Shown: positions 26,005 to 34,182 of the stretch, piece by piece
Layout: every line of letters starts with the position of its first letter
How positions within the stretch are numbered: the stretch's first letter is position 1
Origin: Equadaptatus sp045642025
GTDB taxonomy: Bacteria; Synergistota; Synergistia; Synergistales; Synergistaceae
NCBI GenBank assembly: GCA_045642025.1
Contig: JAZUIB010000045.1
Location: 1-62,856, forward strand
Direction of reading: 5' to 3'
DNA length: 62,856 nt
Notes under the pieces: model-generated
The model's database searches: none
The model's input: only the letters and a program-made list of their open reading frames with translations
What the model was told of the DNA's origin: nothing
Made by a program: the position numbers and the translations under genes

Positions 26005-27276
26005 ATGTCACCAGCTATAATTGCACTAATAATTTTCACTGTTTTTGTCGCAGTCTGTGTTTGGGATAAGCTGCCTATGGCGACCACGGCAATAGCCGCC
26101 TGTGCCTTGATGGTTATCTGTGGAGCCAGCGATTTCAAGACTGCGTTCGGTCAGTACGCTGCATCTTCAATGATACTGCTTCTTGGCATTATGGTAGTAG
26201 GCGCGGGTATGACAGAAAGCGGAGTCGCGCGGACAATAGCCGGTATTGTCACAAAATATTCAAAAAGTGATGAGCGCAAAATTATTGCCATCGCTTACAT
26301 CATTTCTTACGCTCTGTCAGCGTTTATGGCGACTTCTTCCGTTCTTGCGATGTTTATGGCGATTTTATTCGGCATGAATACGGAAGACGGCAAGATTAAT
26401 CATCTTAATTTGATTATGCCGATACTTGTGTCATCGATATTCGGCGGTATTTCAACGTTAGTAGGCTCAACGCAGCAGGTCTTTGCCAATGGATTGATTG
26501 AGCCGCTGGGTTATCAGTTCAAGGTATTTGATTTTCTGCCGACAGGCTTGATTTTGGGCGTTATTGGCTTTGTGTACTGCGTTTTCTTTGGCTACAAACG
26601 CGGCAAAAAGATATGGGGCAGCTGCGAAGCTGCTGAAGGCGCCGAAATTGCTGCGGCTCCTCTCGGAGAAATTAACAAACGCAAATTCTATACCATGATC
26701 GGTATTATGATTTTTATGATAGCAGGCTTTATCACAGAGTTTATTACCGCGCCTATGACAGCTACAGTTTCAGGTTGTCTGTGTGTTATACTCGGCTGTG
26801 TGAGTCAGAAAAAAGCCATTGCCACTATTAACTGGAACGTACTAGGCCGACTTGGCGGAGTGCTGGGACTTTCAAAAGTGCTGACTGCCGCAGGGACAAT
26901 AGATTTAATGTCAGGCTGGGTACAGAGCGTAATCGGTACAAATATGTCGCCGTGGATACTGTTTGCAGTATGTGTTTTGATGGCGCAGCTGCTTTCAATG
27001 GTGCTGTTTAACTCCACTGCCATTCTTCTGGTGCTTTCCTTCGTGCTTACGCTGGTGAAGCCTCTTGGATTGAATCCTGTTGCCTTTGCGTTCGGCATTA
27101 CGATGGGAGCAAGTGTTGTATTCTCCTCCCCGCTGGCAGGTACTTCCAACCAAATGACAATGGCTGCCGGCTATAAATTCAAAGATTTTATCCGTTACGG
27201 TCTGCCGCTGGACATTGCCGGTTATATCGCGCTGATAATTTTTGTCCCGCTTTTCTTCCCCCTTACGTTAGGTTAG
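26005..27276 (+). CDS. SLC13/DASS-type anion permease
   Basis: A 423-residue membrane protein with about ten to twelve hydrophobic segments. The pattern of two inverted halves, with hairpin motifs around ISTLVGSTQQVFANGL and VVFSSPLAGTSNQMTMAAGY, is typical of the ion-transporter superfamily that carries di- and tricarboxylates. It is probably a sodium- or proton-coupled carboxylate importer serving the MmgE/PrpD enzyme. A GGGGAG ribosome site precedes the ATG. The substrate is not known. Confidence 0.82.
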   Translation: MSPAIIALIIFTVFVAVCVWDKLPMATTAIAACALMVICGASDFKTAFGQYAASSMILLLGIMVVGAGMTESGVARTIAGIVTKYSKSDERKIIAIAYIISYALSAFMATSSVLAMFMAILFGMNTEDGKINHLNLIMPILVSSIFGGISTLVGSTQQVFANGLIEPLGYQFKVFDFLPTGLILGVIGFVYCVFFGYKRGKKIWGSCEAAEGAEIAAAPLGEINKRKFYTMIGIMIFMIAGFITEFITAPMTATVSGCLCVILGCVSQKKAIATINWNVLGRLGGVLGLSKVLTAAGTIDLMSGWVQSVIGTNMSPWILFAVCVLMAQLLSMVLFNSTAILLVLSFVLTLVKPLGLNPVAFAFGITMGASVVFSSPLAGTSNQMTMAAGYKFKDFIRYGLPLDIAGYIALIIFVPLFFPLTLG

Positions 27277-27283
27277 AATGCAA

Positions 27284-27490
27284 TAGGCAGAGAGTAGTGG
27301 TAGTGGGTAGGTAGTAGCAAGTAGTAGGTAGAAAATAGTAAGTAGGAAGTTGGGGGTAGCAGGTAGAGAGTAGATAGTAGCAAGTAGTAGGTAGGAAGTA
27401 GAGCGTAAAAAAATTCTACACCCTACAACCTACAAGCTACAAACTAATCTCTACCTCCTGCAATCTACCGCCTAAATCCTGCCGCCTGCT
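27284..27490. repeat. Inverted GTAGTAAGTAG array, copy 3
   Basis: The longest copy. About 130 bases of GTAGTAGGTAGGAAGTAGAG-type units are followed after AAAAAAATTCTACACCC by about 75 bases of opposite-strand units (ATCTCTACCTCCTGCAATCT and so on). It accounts for most of the 351-bp gap between permease and ATP-grasp gene. Confidence 0.78.
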
Positions 27491-27627
27491 TTTTATATTG
27501 CCGTTAATCTGTTTGCATATTATAATTAGTGCTGTGATTTGTGCGTTGCTAGTAGTCGATTTTTCTCGTTACGGCAATGGATGTGTTACTAAAAATTTGC
27601 GGCGAATTATATTAAGGGGCGTTGTAA

Positions 27628-28827
27628 ATGAAAAAGCTTATGATACTCGGCGGTGCAAGGTACGCTTTTCCTGTCATAAAAGCTGCGCATAAGCTTGGTA
27701 TATATGTCATAACCGCAGACTATCTGCCCGATAATATCGCGCATAAATATTCTGACGAATATTGTAACGTGAGTATTATTGACAAAGAGTCTACTCTTGT
27801 TGCTGCGCGAAGACTTAAAATAGATGGTATTACCGCGTTTGCCTGTGACCCTGGTGTTATAACAGCGGCATATGTGGCAGAAAAGATGGGGTTGCCGTCC
27901 TGCGGCTCTTACAAGGCTGTTTCGATATTGCAGAACAAGGGACGTTTCCGTAAATTTCTTGCCGATAACGGCTTTAACGTTCCTGTCGCAAAAAGCTATA
28001 CGAATATTGATGAAGCGCTGAAAGACACCGGTATTTTCAACTGGCCTGTTATTGTGAAGCCGACAGATTCTGCCGGCAGTAAGGGCGTAAACCGTGTTGA
28101 CAACCCTGCAAAGTTAAAAGAATGTATCGAATATGCGCTTTCATTTTCACACTGCAACGAATTCATAATTGAAGATTTTATCGAGCAGAAAGGTTTTTCG
28201 TCTGATACGGACAGTTTTTCCGTTGACGGAAAACTGAAATTTGTGTCGTTTAATTCGCAGCGTTTTGACAAAAATGCCGAAAATCCATACACACCGGCAG
28301 CGTACAGCTGGCCGTCTTCAATGTCAAAAGAACATGAAACCGAGCTTGCGGCAGAAATTCAAAGGCTGATAACACTGCTGAAACTTGGCACGTCAATTTA
28401 CAACATAGAAACACGGGAAAGCAAAGACGGGAAAGCATACATAATGGAAGTGTCGCCGCGCGGCGGAGGCAACAGACTTGCCGAATGTCTTGAATATGCG
28501 ACAGGAGTGACCCTGATTGAAAATGTTGTACGTGCGGCAGTTGGTATGCCGCTTGTTGAAATAGAACAGAAACCGTATAACGGCTGTTGGGCAGAAGTAA
28601 TCTTGCACAGCGACAAATCGGGTGTGTTTGACAAACTTTGGATTGCAGACGATATTAAACGCAACGTTTATGAAGAAGATTTGTGGGTAGAACAAGGTAC
28701 AAAAGTTGGAGGCTTTTCAGCTGCGAACGAAGCCATAGGGACGCTTGTGCTTAAATTTGATACTGATGACCGTCTGCAGGAAGTTATGGCGGATATCCAG
28801 AAATATATTAAGGTGCTTTTGAAATAG
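27628..28827 (+). CDS. ATP-grasp ligase, cassette B
   Basis: A 399-residue ATP-grasp enzyme of the PurK/PurT/CarB-like group: MKKLMILGGARYAFPVIKAA, ITAFACDPGVITAAYVAEKM, NKGRFRKFLADNGFNVP, the ATP loop WPVIVKPTDSAGSKGVNRV, FIIEDFIEQKGFSSDTDSF and the metal site IMEVSPRGGGNRLAE. It is well formed with all ligand strands. It begins a three-gene run with a PLP-fold enzyme and a second ATP-grasp enzyme, a rearranged version of cassette A at 11858-15336. The substrate is unknown; it may activate a carboxylate for attachment to a sugar amine. Confidence 0.8.
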   Translation: MKKLMILGGARYAFPVIKAAHKLGIYVITADYLPDNIAHKYSDEYCNVSIIDKESTLVAARRLKIDGITAFACDPGVITAAYVAEKMGLPSCGSYKAVSILQNKGRFRKFLADNGFNVPVAKSYTNIDEALKDTGIFNWPVIVKPTDSAGSKGVNRVDNPAKLKECIEYALSFSHCNEFIIEDFIEQKGFSSDTDSFSVDGKLKFVSFNSQRFDKNAENPYTPAAYSWPSSMSKEHETELAAEIQRLITLLKLGTSIYNIETRESKDGKAYIMEVSPRGGGNRLAECLEYATGVTLIENVVRAAVGMPLVEIEQKPYNGCWAEVILHSDKSGVFDKLWIADDIKRNVYEEDLWVEQGTKVGGFSAANEAIGTLVLKFDTDDRLQEVMADIQKYIKVLLK

Positions 28828-28842
28828 AAGACGGAGGCTGTA

Positions 28843-29790
28843 ATGAAAGAAATCGGCGGTTATTTTGGCTTGGAAGAGTTTGCACATAACGAGTATTATC
28901 CGGATTTGACTGCCGTGAACAATGCCCGCAGTGCTTTGCTGTACATTCTCAAAGCCAAACATATCAAAAAACTGTACATACCGTATTTCCTGTGTGATTC
29001 TGTTTCAGGTATGTGCGACAGAGAGGGTTATACATACGAATATTACCATACAGACGAAAAATTTCAGCCTGTGTTTGACAAAATTCTTGCAGACGGTGAA
29101 TATTTGTACGTCGTCAACTATTACGGTCAGGTAACAAATGAAACAGAACTGAAACAAAAGTACGGCAATATAATTTTGGACAACGTTCAGGCATTTTTCC
29201 AAAAGCCTGTCATCGGTATTAATACAGTCTATTCCTGCCGGAAGTTTTTCGGAGTGCCTGACGGAAGCTACGTTTCAACGAATGTCAAATTGAAAGAAGC
29301 CCTGCCTGAAGATGTTTCAAAAGACAGAATGAAACATATACTTGGGCGTTATGAAGGAACGGCATCTGATTATTACGCGGATTTCAAGGCAAACGATGAA
29401 GAATTTAAGGCGACAGAGCTTCGCGCTATGTCAAAATTGACACACAACCTGCTTGGCGCGATAGATTACGAAAAAGTAAAACAAAAACGGGAAGAAAATT
29501 TTGCGTATCTTCACAACGCGCTTGGCGAGTACAACAAACTTGACATCAAAATTCCCAAAGGTCCGTATGCTTATCCGTTTTACTGCGAAAACGGAATGGA
29601 AATTAAAAAGAAACTTGCGGAACAGAAAATCTATGTCGCCACTCTTTGGCCGAACGTGCTTGACTTTAACAGCACCGAATGTGTTTTGGAAAGAGATTAC
29701 GCAGCAAATATTTTGCCGCTGCCGTGTGACCAAAGGTATGGGGAAGAAGAAATGAAATATATTGTTGAGGAGCTGAAACAATATGTATGA
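28843..29790 (+). CDS. DegT-like PLP-fold enzyme, cassette B
   Basis: A 315-residue relative of the cassette A protein at 11858. It shares the opening MKEIGGYF/MREIGSEF, NARSALLYILKAKHIKKLYI then PYFLCDSV, VVNYYGQ, the aspartate strand IILDNVQAFFQK and the putative Schiff-base lysine in YSCRKFFGVPDGSY. It is shorter than normal aminotransferases. It overlaps the next ATP-grasp gene by eight bases, indicating translational coupling and a joint function. The reaction is unknown. Confidence 0.7.
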   Translation: MKEIGGYFGLEEFAHNEYYPDLTAVNNARSALLYILKAKHIKKLYIPYFLCDSVSGMCDREGYTYEYYHTDEKFQPVFDKILADGEYLYVVNYYGQVTNETELKQKYGNIILDNVQAFFQKPVIGINTVYSCRKFFGVPDGSYVSTNVKLKEALPEDVSKDRMKHILGRYEGTASDYYADFKANDEEFKATELRAMSKLTHNLLGAIDYEKVKQKREENFAYLHNALGEYNKLDIKIPKGPYAYPFYCENGMEIKKKLAEQKIYVATLWPNVLDFNSTECVLERDYAANILPLPCDQRYGEEEMKYIVEELKQYV

Positions 29791-31051
29791 AAATTTGAGA
29801 GGCAAAAAACTTCTTGTTATAGGTTCCAGCGCAACTGAAGTTGTTGTAGTGAATACTGCTCATAGTCTTGGAATTTACGTTATTGTGGTTGACGGAAATC
29901 CTAAATCACAAAAAACGCCTGCAAAACTTATCGCAGATGAAGCTTGGGATATAAATTATATGGAAACAGAAACAATAGGCGATAAATGTGTTGCAGAAGA
30001 GGTTGACGGAGTTTTGGCTGGGTACAGTGAATTTAGAGTACTTGCAGCTTGCAGAATAGCAAAATACATTGACAAACCTTTTTACGCAACGGAAGAACAG
30101 ATTAATCTTACACGCAACAAACGGGAATTTAAGGACGAGTGTATAAAATATGGAATAAATGTTCCGAAAGATTTTTGTTTCAATCAGCCTCCTACACAGG
30201 AAGAGAAAACAAAAATTGTTTATCCTGTTATCGTTAAACCTACTGATTATGCTGGAAGAAACGGTATCACAATATGTCAGAATGAACAGGAACTTGACGA
30301 GGCTGTGGCGTATGCTTTGAAACTGTCTGAAAGCAAGACTGTAATTGTTGAGTCATATATTAAGGGTACAGAATTTGCCGCAATATATACAATTAAAGAC
30401 GGAATAAGCAGTCTGTCATATTTTAACGAGAAATATTGTTGTGAGGAAAATGCAACGCTGTGTAACTGTTCTTTGACTCCGTCACGCTATATAGAAGACT
30501 ATATTGCGACAACAGATGGTAGTGCCAAAGCCTTTTTGAAAGGCATAGACGCTGGAAACGGTGTTGCAATGTTTCAAGGTATAGCAAATGAATACGGTTT
30601 TTGGGTGTTCGAAATGGGCTACCGTCTTAACGGTGGTAATAACTTTATTACTATAGAGCATCAAAACGGTATCAGCTATCTTAAAATGCTGATTGCTCAT
30701 TCGCTTACAGGAAGTATGACAGATGATATTGCAAAGGATAATCCTATTTTTGACAAATACCACGGTGCTATTGAAGTTTATGCACACGCCGGAGTTATTG
30801 GTACAATCGAATATTCCGGAGATGCTAATTTCCATGGAATTATTGATGTGCATCTGCTTAAATCTCAGGGGATTGTTGTTAAGGAAAGTGGCACAACACA
30901 GCAGAAAGTTATTTCAGCGAAACTTTGTGCCGATTCACTTGAAGAATTGGCACGAGTTGTTGAGTATCTCCAAGATCATATTAAAGTTACGGATGAGAAC
31001 GGGAAAGATATGCTGTTCAAGAGATTTGATACGACAAGATTTTTTAATTAA
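29783..31051 (+). CDS. ATP-grasp ligase, cassette B paralogue of 14059 gene
   Basis: A 422-residue ATP-grasp protein: GKKLLVIGSSATEVVVVNTA, LTRNKREFKDEC, YPVIVKPTDYAGRNGITICQ, VIVESYIKGTEFAAIYT, the metal site VFEMGYRLNGGNN and a C-terminus ending FKRFDTTRFFN. It matches the enzyme at 14059-15336 from end to end, clearly a paralogue. The ATG lies within the end of the PLP gene. It probably performs the final ligation in the making of a substituent. Confidence 0.8.
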   Translation: MYENLRGKKLLVIGSSATEVVVVNTAHSLGIYVIVVDGNPKSQKTPAKLIADEAWDINYMETETIGDKCVAEEVDGVLAGYSEFRVLAACRIAKYIDKPFYATEEQINLTRNKREFKDECIKYGINVPKDFCFNQPPTQEEKTKIVYPVIVKPTDYAGRNGITICQNEQELDEAVAYALKLSESKTVIVESYIKGTEFAAIYTIKDGISSLSYFNEKYCCEENATLCNCSLTPSRYIEDYIATTDGSAKAFLKGIDAGNGVAMFQGIANEYGFWVFEMGYRLNGGNNFITIEHQNGISYLKMLIAHSLTGSMTDDIAKDNPIFDKYHGAIEVYAHAGVIGTIEYSGDANFHGIIDVHLLKSQGIVVKESGTTQQKVISAKLCADSLEELARVVEYLQDHIKVTDENGKDMLFKRFDTTRFFN

Positions 31052-31086
31052 ATTCAAAATAAACATTGTTGAGGAAGATATCAAGA

Positions 31087-31152
31087 ATGATTTTAGTCAC
31101 CAGTTCTTCAATGTCTAAATTTGGGAAATATAGCCAAGGGAATAGAGGATAG
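31087..31152 (+). pseudogene. Truncated 5' fragment of a DegT aminotransferase gene
   Basis: An ATG at 31087 with AGGAAG upstream reads MILVTSSSMSKFGKYSQGN and then stops inside a GTAG-type repeat. It aligns with the start of the intact aminotransferase at 32945 (MTVLVTRSSMPEFEEYCEEI): LVT-SSM--F--Y match, and about 33 of 42 bases are identical. The rest of the gene is missing. The fragment and the intact gene flank the ATPase gene at 31342-32649. Confidence 0.6.
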
Positions 31153-31207
31153 TAGGCAGGAAATAGGATGTAGAAAACAGTAGGCAGTTTGCAACAGACA
31201 GATGGCA
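31141..31207. repeat. Partial GTAG-type array, copy 4
   Basis: AATAGAGGATAGTAGGCAGG and related units, one orientation only, fused to the end of the DegT fragment. It lacks the opposite arm seen in the other copies. Confidence 0.55.
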
Positions 31208-31341
31208 GAAAAGTGCTGCCTAAAGTTGTATTTCAGTAACATTATATTGCGGCTCCGCTTATGCAGAGCCGCAGTTTTTGCGTTTTGTTCGCCCGAAAAT
31301 TGTTTTCGGGTACAGAAAACAACAGGCATCAGTATTGTTTG

Positions 31342-32649
31342 TTATTTTCCGGCAAGTTTGTCAAACAGACCTATCATGTACAGCGGTATGTTGTAAAGGT
31401 TTTCGTTTGTTTCAAAATTGGCAAGAGAAGTTTTGATTGCGTACTCAGGCATATAGTCTTTAATATACTGCGTAAGGCTTTTTGCCCTGAGATTTGTTGA
31501 AGCCTTAACCTCAACAGGTACAGCGCAGTTGTCAAACTGAACCACAAAATCTATTTCGGCAACTCCAGACCTGCTTGTCCAATAGTTTATCTGCAAATCA
31601 CTTATACATTTAAGTTGCTGAAGAACGTACTGTTCAGTCAGGGCTCCTTTAAATTCCGTAAATATGTTGTTGCCCTGAATAATTGTTTTTGCGCTTAATC
31701 CGGACAAGGCGCCGAGAAGTCCAGTATCAAGAATGTAGAGTTTAAACGCGCCACTTTCCTCATAAGCCTTCAGAGGCAGTCCGGGTTTGGATATTCTGTA
31801 AACTGTATGCACCAGTCCGCAGTCATGCAGCCATGCAATGGCAGTTTCGTACTCTTTTGCCCTTGCACCCTGTTTTACTGCTTTGTAGATAAATTTTTTG
31901 TTTTCTTTTGCAAGCTGTGAAGCAATGCTTTCCCAAAGCATTGTAATACGTTCTGCTGTTCCGGCATCCGTGTGTTTTGAAAAATCAGCTTTGTACGCCG
32001 CAAGTATTTCGTTCTGGAGTCTGCGGACTGCTGAAAAATCGTTGTCTGCGGCAAAATTGCGTACTACCTCGGGCATTCCGCCGACATAATAATAATATCT
32101 GAGTATATCCGTAAATTTCTGCGAAAAAATGTTGGTCAGATTTGTATCCATGTTTTCGGCGGCTTCCCTCAGCCCGCTTTCACCGCAGGCATCAAGAAAT
32201 TCAAGAAAATTCAGTGGGTAAAGCTCCAGAAAATTTACCTTGCCGACAGGAAATCCCGTTCCTGCGTGATGTGATACGCCAAGCAGGCTGCCTGCCGCGA
32301 TTATATGATATTCGTTCGCGTTTTCATTGAAATATTTTAATGCTGTAAGCGCCTGCGGACATTCCTGAATCTCGTCAAAAATTATCAGTGTGTCTCCTGC
32401 CGTTACGTTGACCCCTGTCTCAATTTTTATTGCAGATAACAGTTTAGGCACGTTCGTATAATCCGAAAATATCTGTTTCAGAGAATCGCTGCCGTCAAAA
32501 TTGACGTAAGCGGTTTTGTCATACTGCGTACGCCCGAACTCTTTCATAAGCCAGGTTTTTCCAACCTGCCTTGCGCCCTTGAGAATAAGCGGTTTCCTGT
32601 TGTTGCTGTTTTTCCATTCAATCAGCTTCGGCATAAGGTCTCTGCGCAT
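31342..32649 (-). CDS. AAA-type ATPase with DUF4143 domain, divergent third copy
   Basis: About 430-435 residues (starts at 32649 or 32634 both possible). Walker A LILKGARQVGKTWLMKEFG (about 20-38), Walker B TLIIFDEIQECPQAL, YHIIAAGSLLGVS, then the DUF4143 region with an intact nuclease-like AEIDFVVQFDN and PVEVKAS (E-D-ExK pattern). It belongs to a different branch from the two paired ATPases, which lack the ExK. It is transcribed against the surrounding sugar genes and has its own regulatory region with three iterons (32699-32781). It looks inserted between a DegT gene fragment and the intact DegT gene. Confidence 0.88.
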   Translation of the reverse strand: MRRDLMPKLIEWKNSNNRKPLILKGARQVGKTWLMKEFGRTQYDKTAYVNFDGSDSLKQIFSDYTNVPKLLSAIKIETGVNVTAGDTLIIFDEIQECPQALTALKYFNENANEYHIIAAGSLLGVSHHAGTGFPVGKVNFLELYPLNFLEFLDACGESGLREAAENMDTNLTNIFSQKFTDILRYYYYVGGMPEVVRNFAADNDFSAVRRLQNEILAAYKADFSKHTDAGTAERITMLWESIASQLAKENKKFIYKAVKQGARAKEYETAIAWLHDCGLVHTVYRISKPGLPLKAYEESGAFKLYILDTGLLGALSGLSAKTIIQGNNIFTEFKGALTEQYVLQQLKCISDLQINYWTSRSGVAEIDFVVQFDNCAVPVEVKASTNLRAKSLTQYIKDYMPEYAIKTSLANFETNENLYNIPLYMIGLFDKLAGK

Positions 32650-32698
32650 ACAAAACGCCCTCTTTCAACTGATTTCAATATATCTTGATCATAATCTA

Positions 32699-32781
32699 AC
32701 ACTTTTTCCAATGAATTTCAAGCACATTGTTACACTTTTTCCAATGAACTTTTGTCTAACGGGTACATTTTTCCCAACGAA
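32699..32781 (-). promoter_or_regulatory. Three 17-bp iterons at 33-bp spacing upstream of the ATPase gene
   Basis: On the plus strand ACACTTTTTCCAATGAA occurs at 32699-32715 and 32732-32748 (identical), and ACATTTTTCCCAACGAA at 32765-32781 (14 of 17). Starts are exactly 33 bp apart. A weaker fourth match (11 of 17) lies at 32666-32682 in the same phase. Read on the minus strand the unit is TTCATTGGAAAAAGTGT and lies 50-130 bases before the ATPase start. Confidence 0.7.
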
Positions 32782-32901
32782 TTTACTATATGCTGCATCA
32801 TACAAATTATTGCGTTCTCAATTTAATTTAATGTCACATACTTTTATTGCAAAAGAAATAAAGAAGTGCATTTCTATTCAAAAAATCCTTTACGTATTTG
32901 G

Positions 32902-32907
32902 TATAAT
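32902..32907 (+). promoter_or_regulatory. Likely -10 box of the DegT-rfbA operon
   Basis: TATAAT in TTTGGTATAATATGG, 37 bases before the aminotransferase ATG. No strong -35 was recognised. Confidence 0.4.
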
Positions 32908-32944
32908 ATGGACATCATAATGACTTGTTAAATCAGGTGATTTT

Positions 32945-34045
32945 ATGACTGTGTTAGTTACCCGTTCCTCAATGCCTGAATTTGAGGAGTATTGCGAGGA
33001 GATTAGAAAACTGTGGGATAGCCACTGGCTGACGAATATGGGTGCGGAGCACAAGATGCTTGAGGCAGAGCTTGAGAAGTTTTTGGGTTGCCCGAATGTT
33101 GTGCTTTACACAAACGGGCATCTTGCGCTTGAAAATATTATTGCCGCATTGCAGCTGCCGAAGGACGGAGAGGTTATCACCACTCCGTTTACGTTTGTTT
33201 CGACGACTCATGCCATTGTGCGCAACGGCTTAACGCCTGTTTTCTGCGACATTAATCCTAATGATTACACAATAGATGCCGGCAAAATTGAAGAGCTGAT
33301 TACGGACAAAACTGTTGCTATTGTCCCAGTTCACGTTTACGGCAATGTGTGCGACGTTGAGAAGATTAAGGATATTGCTGACAGACACAATTTGAAGGTT
33401 GTCTATGACGCCGCGCATGCGTTTGCGGTGAAATACAGGGGGATTTCAACCGCCAATTTCGGAGATGCCTCAATGTTTAGCTTCCACGCTACCAAGGTTT
33501 TCAACACGATTGAGGGCGGGGCTGTGTGCATGAAGGACGACAGTCTTGTTGAAATGCTGAGTGACATGAAAAATTTTGGTATTCGCGGACCTGAACGCTG
33601 CGTGTTTGTCGGCGGCAACGCGAAGATGAATGAATTTCAGGCGGCGATGGGCGTCTGCAATCTGCGCCATATTGAGCGTGAAATAGGCAGGCGCAGGCTT
33701 GTGGTTGAGCATTACAGAGAGCGGTTGAGCGGCATTGCCGGTATTAAGCTTTGCAAGCCTCAAACTGAGGTTGAGCCGAATTATGCGTATTTTCCCGCAG
33801 TTTTTGATGGTTATAAGTATAGCCGTGATGAGATTTTTGATAAGCTTGCTGCGGAGGATATTATTGCAAGAAAGTATTTCTATCCGCTGACGAACGATTT
33901 TGAGTGCTACGCAGATTTACCGACTGCCGGAGCTGAGAAAACGCCTGTTGCGGCGCATATTGCAGACAGGGTTTTGACCTTGCCTCTGTATGCGGACTTG
34001 CCGCTTGAAATTGTGGATAAAATCTGCGACACTATTTTGAATTAG
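32945..34045 (+). CDS. DegT/DnrJ/EryC1/StrS aminotransferase for a dTDP sugar
   Basis: A 366-residue PLP aminotransferase: LWDSHWLTNMGAEHKMLEAE, NVVLYTNGHLALENIIAALQ, VITTPFTFVSTTHAIVRNGL, the aspartate strand VVYDAAHAFAVKYRG and the Schiff-base lysine in MFSFHATKVFNTIEGG. All key residues are present. With rfbA and rfbB downstream, and neither rfbC nor rfbD in view, the likely product is a dTDP-4-amino-4,6-dideoxyhexose made from dTDP-4-keto-6-deoxyglucose; 3-amino is not excluded. The rfbA fragment at 34061 begins 15 bases after its stop, showing the original operon order. Confidence 0.9.
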   Translation: MTVLVTRSSMPEFEEYCEEIRKLWDSHWLTNMGAEHKMLEAELEKFLGCPNVVLYTNGHLALENIIAALQLPKDGEVITTPFTFVSTTHAIVRNGLTPVFCDINPNDYTIDAGKIEELITDKTVAIVPVHVYGNVCDVEKIKDIADRHNLKVVYDAAHAFAVKYRGISTANFGDASMFSFHATKVFNTIEGGAVCMKDDSLVEMLSDMKNFGIRGPERCVFVGGNAKMNEFQAAMGVCNLRHIEREIGRRRLVVEHYRERLSGIAGIKLCKPQTEVEPNYAYFPAVFDGYKYSRDEIFDKLAAEDIIARKYFYPLTNDFECYADLPTAGAEKTPVAAHIADRVLTLPLYADLPLEIVDKICDTILN

Positions 34046-34060
34046 GAGATGTAAGATAAG

Positions 34061-34171
34061 ATGAAGGGCATTATTCTTGCAGGAGGCAAAGGTACGCGGC
34101 TGTATCCTATGACAAGGGCTGTGTCAAAACAGCTGCTGCCTATTTATGACAAGCCGCTCATTGCCGGTTAG
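34061..34171 (+). pseudogene. rfbA: Truncated 5' fragment of rfbA
   Basis: Reads MKGIILAGGKGTRLYPMTRA and on to DKPLIAG then TAG, 36 codons. The first 33 residues are identical to intact RfbA at 35258, and the base differences are all in third codon positions. It has its own ribosome site (TTAGGAGATG) in the natural operon place behind the aminotransferase. The fragment ends where the YhcG-type gene's ribosome site begins, so its TAG contributes to that GGAG. Confidence 0.85.
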
Positions 34172-34182
34172 GAGTTTTGCGC

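Noticed and set aside
21381..27490. CRISPR or standard tandem repeats at the GTAG arrays
   Set aside because: Units are 7-10 bases, not separated by unique spacers, and reverse their strand midway.
32699..32781. CRISPR array
   Set aside because: Repeats are 17 bases with 16-base gaps, only three copies, degenerate, and no cas genes are near; a promoter iteron array fits better.
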